A stretch of 64,000 bases of DNA from Bog-756 sp963812885 (GCA_963812885.1 CAWEWZ010000008.1:124001-188000); one strand, 5' to 3'. Shown: positions 1-12,901, numbered from the stretch's first letter. The notes: generated from the letters alone by a model not told the origin. Numbers and translations: made by a program.

Positions 1-117
1 GCCAGTGATGGCGGCCGACCCGATGGGAGGCCCGGCGGTCGCCGTGCCCGTCGAGGCCGACGAGTTGGGGATCAGGACGCCCGGGGGCGCCGTCTGGACG
101 TCGTGGCCGGTGCTCAC
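1..117 (-). CDS. pstA: Phosphate ABC transporter permease PstA, N-terminal fragment
   Basis: The first 39 codons of a gene that runs off the left edge. It starts at a GTG whose first bases overlap the TGA of pstC (GTGA), so the two are translationally coupled. The visible residues are a Ser/Thr/Pro/Ala-rich cytoplasmic lead-in, before any membrane segment. The assignment rests on position: PstA is the second permease of the high-affinity phosphate importer PstSCAB and normally follows PstC. The fragment itself carries no diagnostic motif. Confidence 0.6.
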   Translation of the reverse strand, partial: MSTGHDVQTAPPGVLIPNSSASTGTATAGPPIGSAAITG

Positions 118-1108
118 AGGTCCACCCCCGCTCCGCTGCGCGACCGGTTGACGATGGCCGAGGCGATCAGGTTGACCACCAGGGTGATCACGAAGAGGAC
201 GAAGCCGATCATCAGCAGGGACTGGGTGCCGAGGTGCCCACCCGAGCCGAACTGGCTGGCGATGAGCTGGGAGATGGTCGACCCGCCGTGCTGGAGGATG
301 TGGGGGGAGATCGTGTAGGCGTTGGCCAGGATGATGGTGACGGCGATGGTCTCCTCCAGGGCCCGGCCCAGCCCGAGCATGACGGCCCCGATGATGCCCC
401 CCCGCCCGAAGGGGATGACCACCGAGCGGATCATCTGCCACCGGCTGGCGCCCAGGGCCAGGGCCGCCTCCCGCTCACCGGCGGGCGCCAGGGAGAACAC
501 CTCCCGGCAGATCGAGGTCACGATGGGGACGATCATGATCCCGACCACCAGCCCGGCGATGAAGATGGAGCCGTTGAGCGGGGGGCTGACCACCTTGAAG
601 AAGGGGAAGAAGGCCACGTGGTGCGGAGAGCCAGGTGCTGACCCCGACCACGTTGTCGGAGAGCTCGAACACCGCCCACAGCCCGAAGATGATGCTCGGG
701 ATGGCCGCGGCCAGGTCGACCAGTGCGATCAGCGTGCGGCGGCTCCACATGGGGGCGTACTCGCTGAGGAACAGGGCGGTGGCGATGGCCACCGGGGTCC
801 CGACCAGCATGGCCACAGCGGCCACTTCGAGGGTTCCCACCAGGGAGGCCAGCACCCCGTAGACCGGGTGGTGCGAGGGTGTTGGGGAACCCGGAGTTGG
901 TGAAGAAATGCAGTCCCGCCTTCTGCAACGCCGGCCAGCCCTGCAGGAAGAGGAACGTGCCGATGAGGAAGAGCAGCAGGAGGACGAAGTAGCCGGCCGC
1001 CCGTACCCCGATCCGGAAGACGGTGTCCTCGAGGCCGTGGTCGTCGACGATGACGATCGGTCGGGGGATCTCCGGCGCCGCGTGGGGCAGATCGACGGTG
1101 GCGGACAA
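114..1108 (-). CDS. pstC: Phosphate ABC transporter permease PstC (split by frameshifts)
   Basis: Inner-membrane permease of the PstSCAB phosphate importer. The protein is read across three frames. The N-terminal part (to about 880) has the first membrane helix around FVLLLLFLIGTFLF. The middle part (about 880-630) holds helices with ATALFLSEYAP and AAIPSIIFGLWAVF. The C-terminal part (617-114) carries the binding-protein-dependent permease signature near EREAALALGASRWQM and the GLGRALEETIAV segment typical of PstC. The start is uncertain: TTG at 1108 has AAAGG nine bases upstream, and an in-frame ATG lies at 1186. The two frame changes are probably sequencing indels. It overlaps pstA by four bases. 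A candidate PHO box lies upstream. Confidence 0.85.
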
Positions 1109-1225
1109 GTCCTCGTGCCTTTCTGGCTGCTCGGATCTGGTGTCGGACGTTCCCCTGTCGGCACACAGCACGGCAGGTTCCTGCATGCCGGCAAGAGCCG
1201 GAGGGCCTTTCGCCAAGCTATCGGC

Positions 1226-1247
1226 CCCAAGTGAACGGACGGCTAAC
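1226..1247 (-). promoter_or_regulatory. Candidate PHO box upstream of pstC
   Basis: Read on the minus strand there are two 11-base direct-repeat units, GTTAGCC-GTCC and GTTCACT-TGGG. They resemble the GTTCACC-type direct repeats bound by PhoP/RegX3-class phosphate regulators in actinobacteria. The first unit is imperfect. The position 40-120 bases before the possible pstC starts fits an activator site. Confidence 0.4.
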
Positions 1248-1418
1248 TTTTCGCGATTCGCCAGTTATCGTTGTGTGAATCATCCCCCCGGGCGGACCGG
1301 CCGTGGAGTGGGATCCACCACGACATTCTCGGCCCGGCGGGGCCGATCGGTTCGGCCCGACCTCGAGGGGCCGCACGGGGACGGTCAGGTGATGGGGACG
1401 GTCAGGTGAGCCTGCCGG

Positions 1419-2096
1419 TCAGGCGATGGGTCCGAACAGCTCGCCCCGGCCGATGATGAAGGTCAGCGTCGAGCTCTTCCAGGCGAAATTCTGGTCGGAG
1501 ACGATGATCGGCTCGAGCGAGGCCTTGGTCAGTAACGGGGTGATCTGCCCGGCGGCCTGCGGGTTCTGATGCTTCATCTGGTTGAGGCTCACCCAGTACA
1601 GGTTCTTCCCGCCACAGGAGACGAAGAAGGCCAGCCAGGTGTCACCCTTCTGGTCATGCCACACCACCGGCTCGGCAGCCAAGATGGCGTAGTTGGCCGG
1701 AACCGTGCCGACGCTGGGCTGGGAGGTGTCGGGGCCGGCGTACAGGTGGGTGCCCCCGGGGATCATGAAGCCGTTCACGACAGCCGAGCCGCCGTGCTCC
1801 TTGATCGACTCGAGGGCCGATCGTGCCGCGGCGTCGGGTGCGTACGAGGAGAAATGGGGTTGGACGCCCACCGGCTCTCCCGCCGGCACCGTCCCGTTCA
1901 GCACATAGGTGCAGCCCTGGAGCACGAAGGCGGGAGCGACGACGGCGACCCCCGACGGAGACGTCGACGACGCCGTCGGGGAGCCCGAACCGCACGCGGC
2001 CACGCCCAGCCCTGCGGCCAGCGCACAGGCCACCACGGCGGCGCGGCGCCGCACCACGGCGGACGGGCCGCAGGAACGCATCGAGGAGGGTGGCAT
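1419..2096 (-). CDS. Hypothetical secreted lipoprotein
   Basis: A 225-residue protein I do not recognise. It has an N-terminal Arg-rich segment, a hydrophobic helix and a lipobox GVAAC, so it should be lipidated and held on the outer face of the membrane. A short Ser/Thr/Pro linker follows the Cys. The rest is a globular domain with three further Cys (CTYVLNG, SCGGKN). The start could also be the internal Met at residue 6. It stands alone on its strand between the pst genes and a small plus-strand gene, and no operon partner is evident. Confidence 0.7.
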   Translation of the reverse strand: MPPSSMRSCGPSAVVRRRAAVVACALAAGLGVAACGSGSPTASSTSPSGVAVVAPAFVLQGCTYVLNGTVPAGEPVGVQPHFSSYAPDAAARSALESIKEHGGSAVVNGFMIPGGTHLYAGPDTSQPSVGTVPANYAILAAEPVVWHDQKGDTWLAFFVSCGGKNLYWVSLNQMKHQNPQAAGQITPLLTKASLEPIIVSDQNFAWKSSTLTFIIGRGELFGPIA

Positions 2097-2262
2097 GCGG
2101 CATGCCCGGGGATCTTATAGACGGTCGGGCGGCGGCTACATGGCGAGAACCGGGCTTTTCCCCGTCCCCGTCCCGAGATCACCGAGAAATAACCTTGCGG
2201 TCACCTGGCTGTGACCGGCCCCGTTCTCGGGAGGATGAGGGGCGGCGGCCTAGGCTGGGCCG

Positions 2263-2439
2263 GTGACCGGGGTGCTGCTCAAACGGGTGCTGACCATCGG
2301 CGGCGTGGCCGCCGTCGTGGCCTTGGTGCGGTGGGCCCTCCGGCCGGGCTCGGGGACGGACTCGGCGAACCGGTTCCTCCCTCCGATCGGCGGCGACACC
2401 TGGCCGCCGGTTCCGACCAATCCGGACCGACCGAGCTGA
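2263..2439 (+). CDS. Small single-pass membrane protein, 58 residues
   Basis: Starts with GTG and ends in TGA. An N-terminal Lys/Arg is followed by one hydrophobic segment (VLTIGGVAAVVALVRWAL) and then a short Pro/Trp/Asp-rich tail (FLPPIGGDTWPPVPTNPDR). The hydrophobicity pattern and third-position GC look coding. It is too short for most gene callers. No function can be given. The tail reads like a conserved motif, but I cannot check that here. Confidence 0.5.
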   Translation: MTGVLLKRVLTIGGVAAVVALVRWALRPGSGTDSANRFLPPIGGDTWPPVPTNPDRPS

Positions 2440-2491
2440 GAGCCGGTCGGTTGCCTCCTCGACCACCGGGCAATCCGACTTCCGGCCAGGC

Positions 2492-2805
2492 TCACGCCGA
2501 GCCGGGCTCCCGCATCCACCTCGAGACATGGGTGCACTGTCCGACCTGGATCGAGTATTCGAGGTAGAACTCGTCACGGCCCTGTTGCTGGGCCCGCCGA
2601 TGGTCGGGATGGTCCCGCCATGCCCGGTGGGCGGCCGGGGAGGCGAACGTCACCAGCGACACGTGTTCACCGTCATCGGCGGTGAAGGTCTTGAAGTCGA
2701 CGAAGCCGTCCGCGGCGCGGGCCGCCGACTCCATCGCCCGCGGCCACCCGTCGGTAGTCGGCACTCCGACTGGTCCCGGCGCCGGGACCGGAACACCGTC
2801 ACCAT
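2492..2805 (-). CDS. ABM-fold (antibiotic biosynthesis monooxygenase-like) protein, frameshifted
   Basis: A short alpha/beta-barrel protein of about 104 residues. The N-terminus MVTVFRSR (ATG at 2805) lies in one frame, and the body from PTTDGWPRAMESAARAADGF to HVSRWMREPGSA in another. The junction is near 2755-2765 and is probably a one-base error. The FVDFKTFTADDGE strand, the HRAWRDHPDHRRAQ helix and the final EFYLEYSIQV strand are the usual ABM-fold elements. Such proteins are often small heme-, flavin- or cofactor-free oxygenases, but the substrate cannot be predicted. It lies just downstream of serA on the same strand. Confidence 0.65.
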
Positions 2806-2863
2806 CTGGCCCTCGGAGAAGCCGACGCCGTTCCGCTCCCCTGCCGCCATCGCCGCCTCGCCG

Positions 2864-4430
2864 CTAGGACTCGACGGTGTGCACGTCGCTGATCCCCGGA
2901 GCGCCGCGCATGAGGACCAGGGCGGCATCGGGCACCGGGCGGTCGGTGGACAGCACCATGAGGGCGGTGTGACCGGTGGCCGACGGGCCTACCGCCATCG
3001 ACGAGATGGACACCGAGGCCTCGCCCAGGATGGTCCCCACCACGCCGATCATCCCGGCCCGGTCGTCATTGCGCACCACCACCATGTGGGGAGCGGGTGG
3101 AACCTCGACGGTGTGGTCGTCCATCATCACCAGACGCGGCTCGGTGCGCGGACCGGTGAGGGTCCCGGCCACCGAGTGGTCGCCGCTCCGCAGGGTGATC
3201 AGGTTGACGTAATCGTGGGCGGTGACCGTCGAGATCTCGCGCACCTCGAGACCGCGCTCGGCGGCCAGCTGCGGCGCATTCACGTAGCTCACCGGCTCTT
3301 CGGTGGCCGCCGCGAACAGGCCCTTCAGCACCGACAGGGTCAAGATCCCGGTACCGGCACCGGCCAGGCCCCCCTGGTACTCGATCTCCAGGGTGCCGGG
3401 GAGCCCGTCGTTGAGGCAGGAGAGGATCCGGCCCAGCTGTTCGGCCAGTCCCATGAACGGGCGCACCGTCTCGGACACGTCGGTGGCGGCCACGTTGACG
3501 GCGAAGGGCACGAAGTCACCGTTGAGGGCCAGGATGACCTGTTCGGCGATGGTCACGCCGGCCTTGTCCTGGGCCTCGGCCGTCGACGCCCCCAGGTGGG
3601 GGGCCACCACCACCGAGGGCAGCTCGAACAGCGGCGACTCGGTGGTCGGCTCCTTGGCGAACACGTCGAGCCCGGCGCCCTGCACCTGCCCCGACCGGAT
3701 GGCCTCGGCCAGCGCCTCCTCGTCGACGATGCCGCCCCGCGCCGTGTTGATGATGCGCAGCCCGGGCTTGGCCTTGGCCAGGAGATCCTTTCCGATCAGT
3801 CCGAGCGTCTCGGCGTTCTTCGGGAGGTGGACGGTGACGAAGTCGGACACCCCGATGAGCTCCTCGAGGCCCATGAGCTCCACGCCCATGTGCTTGGCCC
3901 GGTCGGCGGAGACGAAGGGGTCGTAGGCCACCAGGCGCATGCCGAAGGCCAGGGCCCGCTGGGCCACCAGGGCTCCGACCCGACCCAGCCCGACCACCCC
4001 GAGCGTCTTGCCGTGCAGTTCGACGCCCTCCCACTTCGACCGCTCCCACTTCCCCGCCACCAGGGCGGCGTGGGCCTGGGGGATGTTGCGGGCCTGGGCC
4101 AGCAACAGGGCCATGGCCTGCTCGGCGGCGGAGAGGATGTTCGACTGGGGGGCGTTGACCACCATCACCCCTCGATCGGTGGCTGCGGCCACGTCGACGT
4201 TGTCGAGGCCGATGCCGGCCCGGCCCACCACCACCAGGTCGGTGCCGGCCTCCAGGACCTCGGCGGTCACCGTGGTGGCGGAGCGGATGACCAGGGCCTG
4301 GGCCCCGACCACCGCCGGAGACCAGTTCCTCGGGACTGAGCTCGAGCTGGACATCGACCTCGTGGCCGGCGTCGGCCATCAGATCGAGGCCCGGCTGGGC
4401 CAGCTTCTCGGTGACCAGAACCCTACCCAT
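2864..4430 (-). CDS. serA: D-3-phosphoglycerate dehydrogenase SerA (one frameshift)
   Basis: Catalyses the first step of serine synthesis, NAD-dependent oxidation of 3-phosphoglycerate. The N-terminus MGRVLVTEKLAQPGLDLM (4430) is in one frame, and everything after about residue 36 (near 4315) in another. Visible elements are the NAD-binding GLGRVG, the catalytic-site segment NTARGGIVDEEAL, PHLGAST with the active-site His, an intervening ASB-like domain and a C-terminal ACT domain (MVVVRNDDRAGMIGVVGTIL) for serine feedback. At about 520 residues it matches the long actinobacterial type. It is followed by the ABM-fold gene and preceded by the aspC-like gene on the same strand. The frameshift is probably an assembly error. 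Confidence 0.93.
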
Positions 4431-4478
4431 GGTGCTCCCTTCCTTCGGAGATCGAGGCTGTGCCGGTCGGCTCCGGCG

Positions 4479-5685
<1,207 letters not shown>

Positions 5686-5750
5686 GGTGTCGCCAGGGCG
5701 CGGCGGCCGCTGCGGGCGGGGCCGGTTTCTGTCGGGAGAGCCATGGTGCC

Positions 5751-6915
5751 ATGATTCCATACGTGACCGATACCCCTGACATCAGCATCCCCGCCCACCT
5801 CCTGCCGGCCGACGGCCGGTTCGGCTCCGGTCCGTCGAAGGTGCGCCCCGAGGGCGTCGAGGCCCTGGCCGCCGAGGCCGGTCGCTACCTCGGCACCAGC
5901 CATCGCCAGAAGACGGTCAAGTCGGTGGTGGGCAGCCTGCGGGAGGGCCTGTCCGAGCTGTTCTCGTTGCCCGACGGCTACGTGGTGGCCCTCGGCAACG
6001 GGGGGACCACCAGCTTCTGGGATGCGGCCACCTTCGGCCTCATCGAGCGCAAGAGCCAACATCTCACCTTCGGCGAATTCTCGTCGAAGTTCGCCGCCGC
6101 GGCCGCCGACGCCCCCCACCTCGACGAGCCGGAGGTCATCGGCTCCGAGGTGGGGACCCATCCGAACCCCGTCGCCAAAGATGACGTCGACCTGTACGCC
6201 CTGACCCACAACGAGACCTCCACCGGGGTGATGATGCCCATCGCGCCGGCCGGCCGGGGCCGCAGGGCCTGGTGGCCGTGGACGCCACGTCGGGAGCGGG
6301 AGGGCTGCCCGTCGACCCCGAGCAGTTCGACGCCTACTACTTCGCTCCCCAGAAGTGCTTCGGCTCCGACGGAGGGCTGTGGGTGGCCCTGCTGTCGCCG
6401 GCCGCCCAGGACCGCATCGCCGGCATCTCGTCGGCCAAGCGATGGGTGCCGGCCTCGCTGGACCTGGCCATCGCCCTCGACAACTCCAAGCTCGACCAGA
6501 CCTACAACACCCCGGCGCTGGCCACCATCTTCCTCTTCGACTACCAGGTGGCCTGGTTCAACAAGCAGGGGGGGATGGCCTTCTCGACCGGACGGTGCGA
6601 CCGGTCGGCGGAGATCCTCTATACCTGGGCCGAGAACTCGGACTTCGCCACCCCGTTCGTGAACCGGGTCGAGGACCGCAGCCACGTGGTCGGCACCATC
6701 GACTTCGACGACTCGATCGACGCGGCCACGGTCGCCGCCGTGCTGCGGGCCAACGGCATCGTGGACACCGAGCCCTACCGCAAACTGGGCCGGAATCAGC
6801 TGCGGATCGCCCTCTTCCCGGCCATCGATCCCGACGACGTGGCCTCGCTGTGCGCCTGCATCAACCACGTGGTGGGCGCGCTGGCCGGCTTGAGCGGCGA
6901 GGGTCACCCGACTGA
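5751..6915 (+). CDS. serC: Phosphoserine aminotransferase SerC, mycobacterial type (frameshifted)
   Basis: Converts 3-phosphohydroxypyruvate and glutamate to phosphoserine, the second step of serine synthesis. The N-terminal half (SGPSKVRPEGVEAL, GNGGTTSFWDAATF, HNETSTGV) is in one frame. After about 6250-6265 the protein continues in another with VDATSGAGG and the PLP-lysine motif YYFAPQKCFGSDGG. The C-terminal frame runs past the expected end, so a second indel near 6885 is likely; candidate stops are at 6893 and 6915. The start is ATG 5751 or GTG 5763. The sequence matches the actinobacterial SerC subgroup. It is divergent from the aspC-like gene and close to serA. Confidence 0.88.
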
Positions 6916-6933
6916 TTCCGACCCCCGGTCGGC

Positions 6934-7450
6934 TCAGCCGCCCTCGGGAGCCTGGTCGGCGCCGGCCCAGTTCGAGCGCAGGTCCTCGAGCCACGCCGGC
7001 AGATCGATGGCCGGATCGGGGAGGGCCTCGGCGCCCCGTTCCTCGAGGGCGTTGCGGAACGAGTCCGGGTCGTCCCCCCACGATCGCGGGTCGCCCATCA
7101 TGACCTCGAGCAGCACGGTGCCCTCGGGTCCGGCCACGAACGGACCGAAGGCGGCACCGAGGGGCAGCTCGACGTGGGTGCCGGCCGGGCACCGTCGATC
7201 GCCGCACCACATCTCGCCGCTGACCACGAAGATGACGTGGGGGCTGAAGTGCCCGTGGCGCCGGATGACCATGCCCGGGTCCCACCTGGCGTAGAGCGAG
7301 AGGTACTGGGGATCGGGCGAGAAGGCCAGCCACTTCTCCCACACCGACGAGGTGGTGCCGTCGGCGTTGCGGATGGACCTTGACCTGCTGCCAGGGCATG
7401 TCGGGGTCGTCGAGGTGCCGGAACGTGGGCTCGAGGCCCTCGACCTTCAC
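6934..7450 (-). CDS. Cupin-domain protein (one frameshift)
   Basis: About 170 residues. GTG at 7450 follows an AGGAGG box and begins VKVEGLEPTFRHLDDPDMPW. The frame changes near 7375. The cupin core has the metal-ligand pattern HGHFSPHVIFVVSGEM, then CPAGTHVELPLGAAFGPFVAG and a final beta segment. Cupins of this size bind a divalent metal and range from dioxygenases to sugar-binding proteins, so no reaction is assigned. It lies downstream of ilvC on the same strand, separated by about 45 bases, so it may be read through from the ilv operon. Confidence 0.7.
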
Positions 7451-7494
7451 GTCGGGAACCCTCCTGTCGTCAGCCACCGGCCCTCTGCCCGGAC

Positions 7495-8521
7495 TCAACC
7501 GCCCGAGACGTCCTGGATCTTCTGCTTCCCGGCGGTCACGAACGGCATCATGTCGCGGAGCTGGGCGCCGACCTTCTCGATGGGGTGGTCGAGCCCAGCC
7601 TGGCGGAGCGCCTTGTAGTTGGGGCGGCCGTTGGCATTCTCCTCCACCCACTCGGTGGCGAAGGTGCCGTCCCGGATCTCGGCCAGGATGCGGGCCATCT
7701 CGTCACGGACCGCCTGGTTGATCACCCTCGGCCCCCGGGTGAGGTCGCCGTACTCGGCGGTATCGGAGATGGAGAACCGCATCCCGCTGATCCCCTGCTC
7801 GTACATGAGGTCGACGATCAGCTTGAGCTCGTGGAGGCATTCGAAGTAGGCCGACTCGGGCTGGTAGCCCGCTCCGACCAGAGTCTCGTACCCGGCCTGC
7901 ACGAGAGCGGTGAGACCGCCGCACAGCACCACCTGCTCGCCGAACAGGTCGGTCTCGGTCTCTTCGTCGAAGGTCGTGTCCAGCACCCCGGCGCGGGTGG
8001 CGCCGATGGCGTGGGCATAGGAGAGGGCGAGGTCATGGGCCTTGCCCGACGGGTCCGCCGACACCGCCACCAGCGAAGGCACGCCACCCCCTTCGGTGTA
8101 GGTGCGCCGGACCAGGTGCCCGGGTCCCTTGGGGGCGACCATGGCCACATCGACATCGGCCGGCGGGGTGATCAGGCCGAACCGGATGTTGAAGCCGTGG
8201 GCGAAGAAGAGCGCGTCACCCGAGCTGAGATGGGGGGCGATCTCCGCTTCGTAGACCGCGGCCTGTTCGGTATCGGGCAGCAGGATCATGATCACGTCGG
8301 CCTCGGAGGCAGCCTCGGCGACGGGCAGGACCCGCAGGCCGGCCTCTTCGGCCTTGACCTTGGACGACGAGCTGTCCCGCAGCCCGACCCGCACGTCGAC
8401 ACCGCTCTCCGAGAGGTTCGAGCGCGTGGGCATGGCCCTGGGACCCGTAGCCGATGACGGCCACCTTGCGGTTCCTGATGAGGCCGGGGTCGGCATCCTT
8501 CTCGTAGTACAGCGTGGCCAT
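7495..8521 (-). CDS. ilvC: Ketol-acid reductoisomerase IlvC (one frameshift)
   Basis: NADPH- and Mg-dependent isomeroreductase, second common step of valine/isoleucine/leucine synthesis. The start MATLYYEKDADPGLI (8521) and the nucleotide-binding GYGSQGHAHAL are in one frame. From NLSESGVDVRVGLRDSSSSK onwards the protein is in another; the junction is near 8425 and looks like one inserted base. Downstream are the HGFNIRFG, PKGPGHLVRR, DLFGEQVVLCGG and SDTAEYGDLTRGPR motifs with the metal-binding acidic residues. About 340 residues makes it the short class I enzyme. It is the last ilv gene of the ilvBNC operon. Confidence 0.95.
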
Positions 8522-8601
8522 GGCGTTCAACCTGCCTTCTCTGTGTCGTGCCCGGTGCGTGGAGTCCTGCCAGGAGATGCGGTCGGTGGTCACCGGACCG
8601 T

Positions 8602-9092
8602 TCAAGCATAGGCAATGCCACCCGACCGGTCCGCTGCATCTCGACGATCCCGTAGCTCCGGATCAGGTCCTCGAAGTCGTCCAGCTTGGTGGGTGCGCCG
8701 GCCAGCATCACCGTGAGCCGTTCGTGGCCGACGTCGACGATCTTCCCCTCGAACACCCCGACCAGTTGGATGACCTGGCCCCGGGTGTCGGGTCCGGCCT
8801 CGACGGTGGCCAGCAGCAGCTCGCGCTCCCGGGACACCGCCGGATCCAGCTCGGTGATCGAGACCACCGGGATCAGCTTGTCGAGCTGCTTGATGATCTG
8901 GTCGAGAGGCGCCGACTCCACGTCGACCACGATGGTGATCCGGCTGAAGCGCTCGTCGTCCGACGGGGCGACGGCCAGGCTGAAGATGTTGTAGCCCCGG
9001 CGGGAGAACAGCCCGGCCACCCGGGCCAGCACGCCCGACTTGTTCTCCACGACCACAGTGAGCGTGTGGTGGCGCTTGTCGGTTCCGTACAT
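8602..9092 (-). CDS. ilvN: Acetolactate synthase regulatory subunit IlvN (frameshift at the 3' end)
   Basis: Small ACT-domain subunit that activates the catalytic subunit and confers valine feedback. The ACT domain is at the N-terminus (HTLTVVVENKSGVLARVAG, SRRGYNIFSLAV), with a second regulatory domain after about residue 75 (RELLLATVEAG, GKIVDVGHERLTVMLAG). The open frame runs on into ilvC. One base change near 8608 would give the normal ending RTGRVALAYA and a TGA at 8602, which I take as the true end. ATG at 9092 is two bases past the ilvB stop, so the pair is coupled. Confidence 0.92.
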
Positions 9093-9094
9093 GC

Positions 9095-10916
<1,822 letters not shown>

Positions 10917-10996
10917 CGGTGGCTCCCTTGTCGTCGATGGTCGGTTGGTCGGGTGGTGTCGGTGGGGACGGCTGGCGCGTGGCTGAGGCGGGACAT

Positions 10997-11023
10997 GAAA
11001 ACGACCTCCCATCTGGGAGGTCG
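10997..11023 (-). terminator. ilv attenuator terminator hairpin
   Basis: On the minus strand the stem CGACCTCCC / GGGAGGTCG with loop AGAT is followed directly by TTTTC. It sits 35 bases after the stop of the leader peptide and about 80 bases before ilvB, the position of an attenuator terminator. A second stem (11027-11058) lies between the leader codons and this hairpin. Confidence 0.75.
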
Positions 11024-11026
11024 GAA

Positions 11027-11058
11027 AGCGCACACGGCGAGAGAGCGTCGCGTGCGCT
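11027..11058 (-). promoter_or_regulatory. Pre-terminator stem of the ilv leader transcript
   Basis: AGCGCACGCG pairs with CGTGTGCGCT (ten pairs, one G-U). The 5' arm overlaps the leader peptide stop codon. A ribosome stalled on the branched-chain codons or sitting at the stop would differ in how far it masks this arm, which is the usual logic of amino-acid attenuation. The folding is my inference from pairing only. Confidence 0.5.
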
Positions 11059-11107
11059 ACGAAACGAGTACCAGGATGATCAGTTGGCGTGCCGGGCTGA
11101 TACGCAT
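11057..11107 (-). CDS. ilv leader peptide IlvL, 16 residues
   Basis: ATG to TAG encodes MRISPARQLIILVLVS. Seven consecutive codons (L-I-I-L-V-L-V) are for the three branched-chain amino acids made by the downstream operon. The start is only about four bases from the predicted transcription start, so it is nearly leaderless. An upstream in-frame ATG (11119) lies inside the -10 box and should not be transcribed. Low charged branched-chain tRNA would stall ribosomes here and control the downstream hairpins. Confidence 0.8.
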   Translation of the reverse strand: MRISPARQLIILVLVS

Positions 11108-11117
11108 GATCCAGACC

Positions 11118-11146
11118 ATTGTGGCACGCCCGGCCGGTGGCGACAA
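11118..11146 (-). promoter_or_regulatory. Promoter of the ilvL-ilvBNC operon
   Basis: Minus-strand -35 TTGTCG (11146-11141), a 17-base spacer and -10 CACAAT (11123-11118). Four of six bases match the consensus in each box. The predicted start of transcription is near 11111. Confidence 0.5.
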
Positions 11147-11178
11147 GCATGCCATGGTCGGCGCGGTCGCCGCCGGGC

Positions 11179-12895
11179 TCAGGGCTCGGTGATGGCGCCC
11201 CGCTCCGCTCCGGTGACCAGGCGGGCGAACTTGGCCAGCACCCCGCTCGTGTACCGGGGTGGCGGGTGCTTGAGCTCGGCCCGCCGCCGGGACAGCTCGT
11301 CGTCGTCGACCACCAGGTCGATGGTGTGGCCGACCACATCGACCACGATCCGGTCACCGTCGGCCACCAGGGCGATCGGCCCCCCGTCGACCGCCTCGGG
11401 GGCCACGTGCCCGATGCAGAACCCGTGGGTCCCCCCGGAGAACCGTCCGTCCGTCACCAGGGCGCAGTCCCCGCCGCGCCCCACACCCTTCATGGCCCCG
11501 GTCACGGCCAGCATCTCCCGCATCCCCGGTCCGCCCTTGGGGCCCTCGTAGCGGATGACCACCACCGTGTTGGGCTGGATGGACCCGGCCAGGATCGCCT
11601 CCATGGCCCGGTCCTCCCCGTCGAACACGCGGGCCGTCCCATCGAAGGTCAGCTGGTCGATCCCGGCCACCTTGACCACCGCGCCCTTGGGGGCGAGGGA
11701 CCCGGTGAGCACGGCGATGCCTCCCTGGACGTGGATGGGGTGGGCCATGTCGTGGACCACCTCCCCGTCAGGGGCCGGAGGGTCGAGCGCCTCGAGGTTC
11801 TCGGCCACGGTCCGACCGGTCACCGTGAGGCAGTCGCCGTGCAGCTGACCGGCGTCGAGCAGTTCACGCATCACCACCGGGCACGCCCCCGATCCGGTCG
11901 AGGTCGGCCATGTGGTACCGGCCGTGGGGTTTGGTGTCGGCCAGGTGGGGAACCCGGGCAGCCACGCTATTGAAGTCGTCCAGGGCCAGTTCGACCCGGG
12001 CCTCGTTGGCGATGGCCAGGAGATGGAGCACGGCATTGGTCGACCCGCCGAGGGCCATGGTGACGGCGATGGCGTTCTCGAACGCCTGCTTGGTCATGAC
12101 CTGACGGGGCCTGATGCCGGCTTCGAGCAGCGCCACCACGGCCTGGCCCGACGAGAAGGCGGCGTCGTCACGCCGCCGGTCGACGGCCGGCGGCGACGAG
12201 CTTCCCGGCAGCGCCATGCCCAGGGCCTCGGCCACCGCCGCCATGGTGTTGGCGGTGAACATCCCGGCGCACGATCCCTCGGTCGGGCAGGCGTTGTGCT
12301 CGATGAGACTCAGCTCCGCGTCGGAGAGGGCGTCGACCGCGTGCGCGCCCACCGCCTCGAAGACCGAGGTGATGTCGAGGGCCCGGTCGCGCACCCGACC
12401 CGGGAGGATCGACCCGCCGTAGAGGAAGACGCTGGGCAGATTGAGCCGGGCCGCGGCCATGAGCATGCCGGGCAGGGACTTGTCGCAGCCGGCCAGGGTG
12501 ACCAGGCCGTCGAACCGTTCCGCGTGCATGACGGTCTCCACCGAGTCGGCGATGATCTCGCGGCTCACCAGGGACGCCCGCATGCCCTCGTGCCCCATCG
12601 AGATGCCGTCGGACACGGCGATGGTCACGAACTCGAAGGGGAACCCGCCCGCGTCCCGGACCCCCTCCTTGGCCCGCTTGGCCAACCGGTCGAGGGGAAG
12701 GTTGCACGGGGTGACCTCGTTCCACGACGACGCCACCCCGATCTGCGGCTTGTCCCAGTCGTCGTCGGTCATCCCCACCGCCCGCAACATGGCCCGGGCC
12801 GGCGCCCTGGTGGGACCGTCGGTCACCTCGTAGCTGCGCGGCTTCGAGCCGACCAACGGCTCCTCCGAAGGGTCAGTGCCCGTCACATGGCTCAT
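11179..12895 (-). CDS. ilvD: Dihydroxy-acid dehydratase IlvD (one frameshift)
   Basis: Fe-S dehydratase, third step of branched-chain amino acid synthesis. The N-terminal two thirds (to about 11885) contain SSWNEVTPCN, TLAGCDKSLPGML and CPTEGSCAGMFTANTM, whose Cys residues hold the Fe-S cluster. The remainder is in another frame and includes YEGPKGGPGMREML, TDGRFSGGTHGFCIGHV and the C-terminal RRAELKHPPPRYTSGVLAKF. The start MSHVTGTDPSEEP at 12895 follows a TACCAT -10 box by 6-12 bases. At about 570 residues it is the usual length. It lies upstream of, and on the same strand as, the ilvBNC unit but has its own promoter. Confidence 0.94.
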
Positions 12896-12901
12896 CTGTG
12901 C

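Noticed and set aside
2528..4339. A 603-residue open frame on the plus strand
   Set aside because: It lies opposite serA, whose motifs are clear, and its sequence is Gly/His/Arg/Val-rich without domains: an antisense shadow of GC-rich coding DNA.
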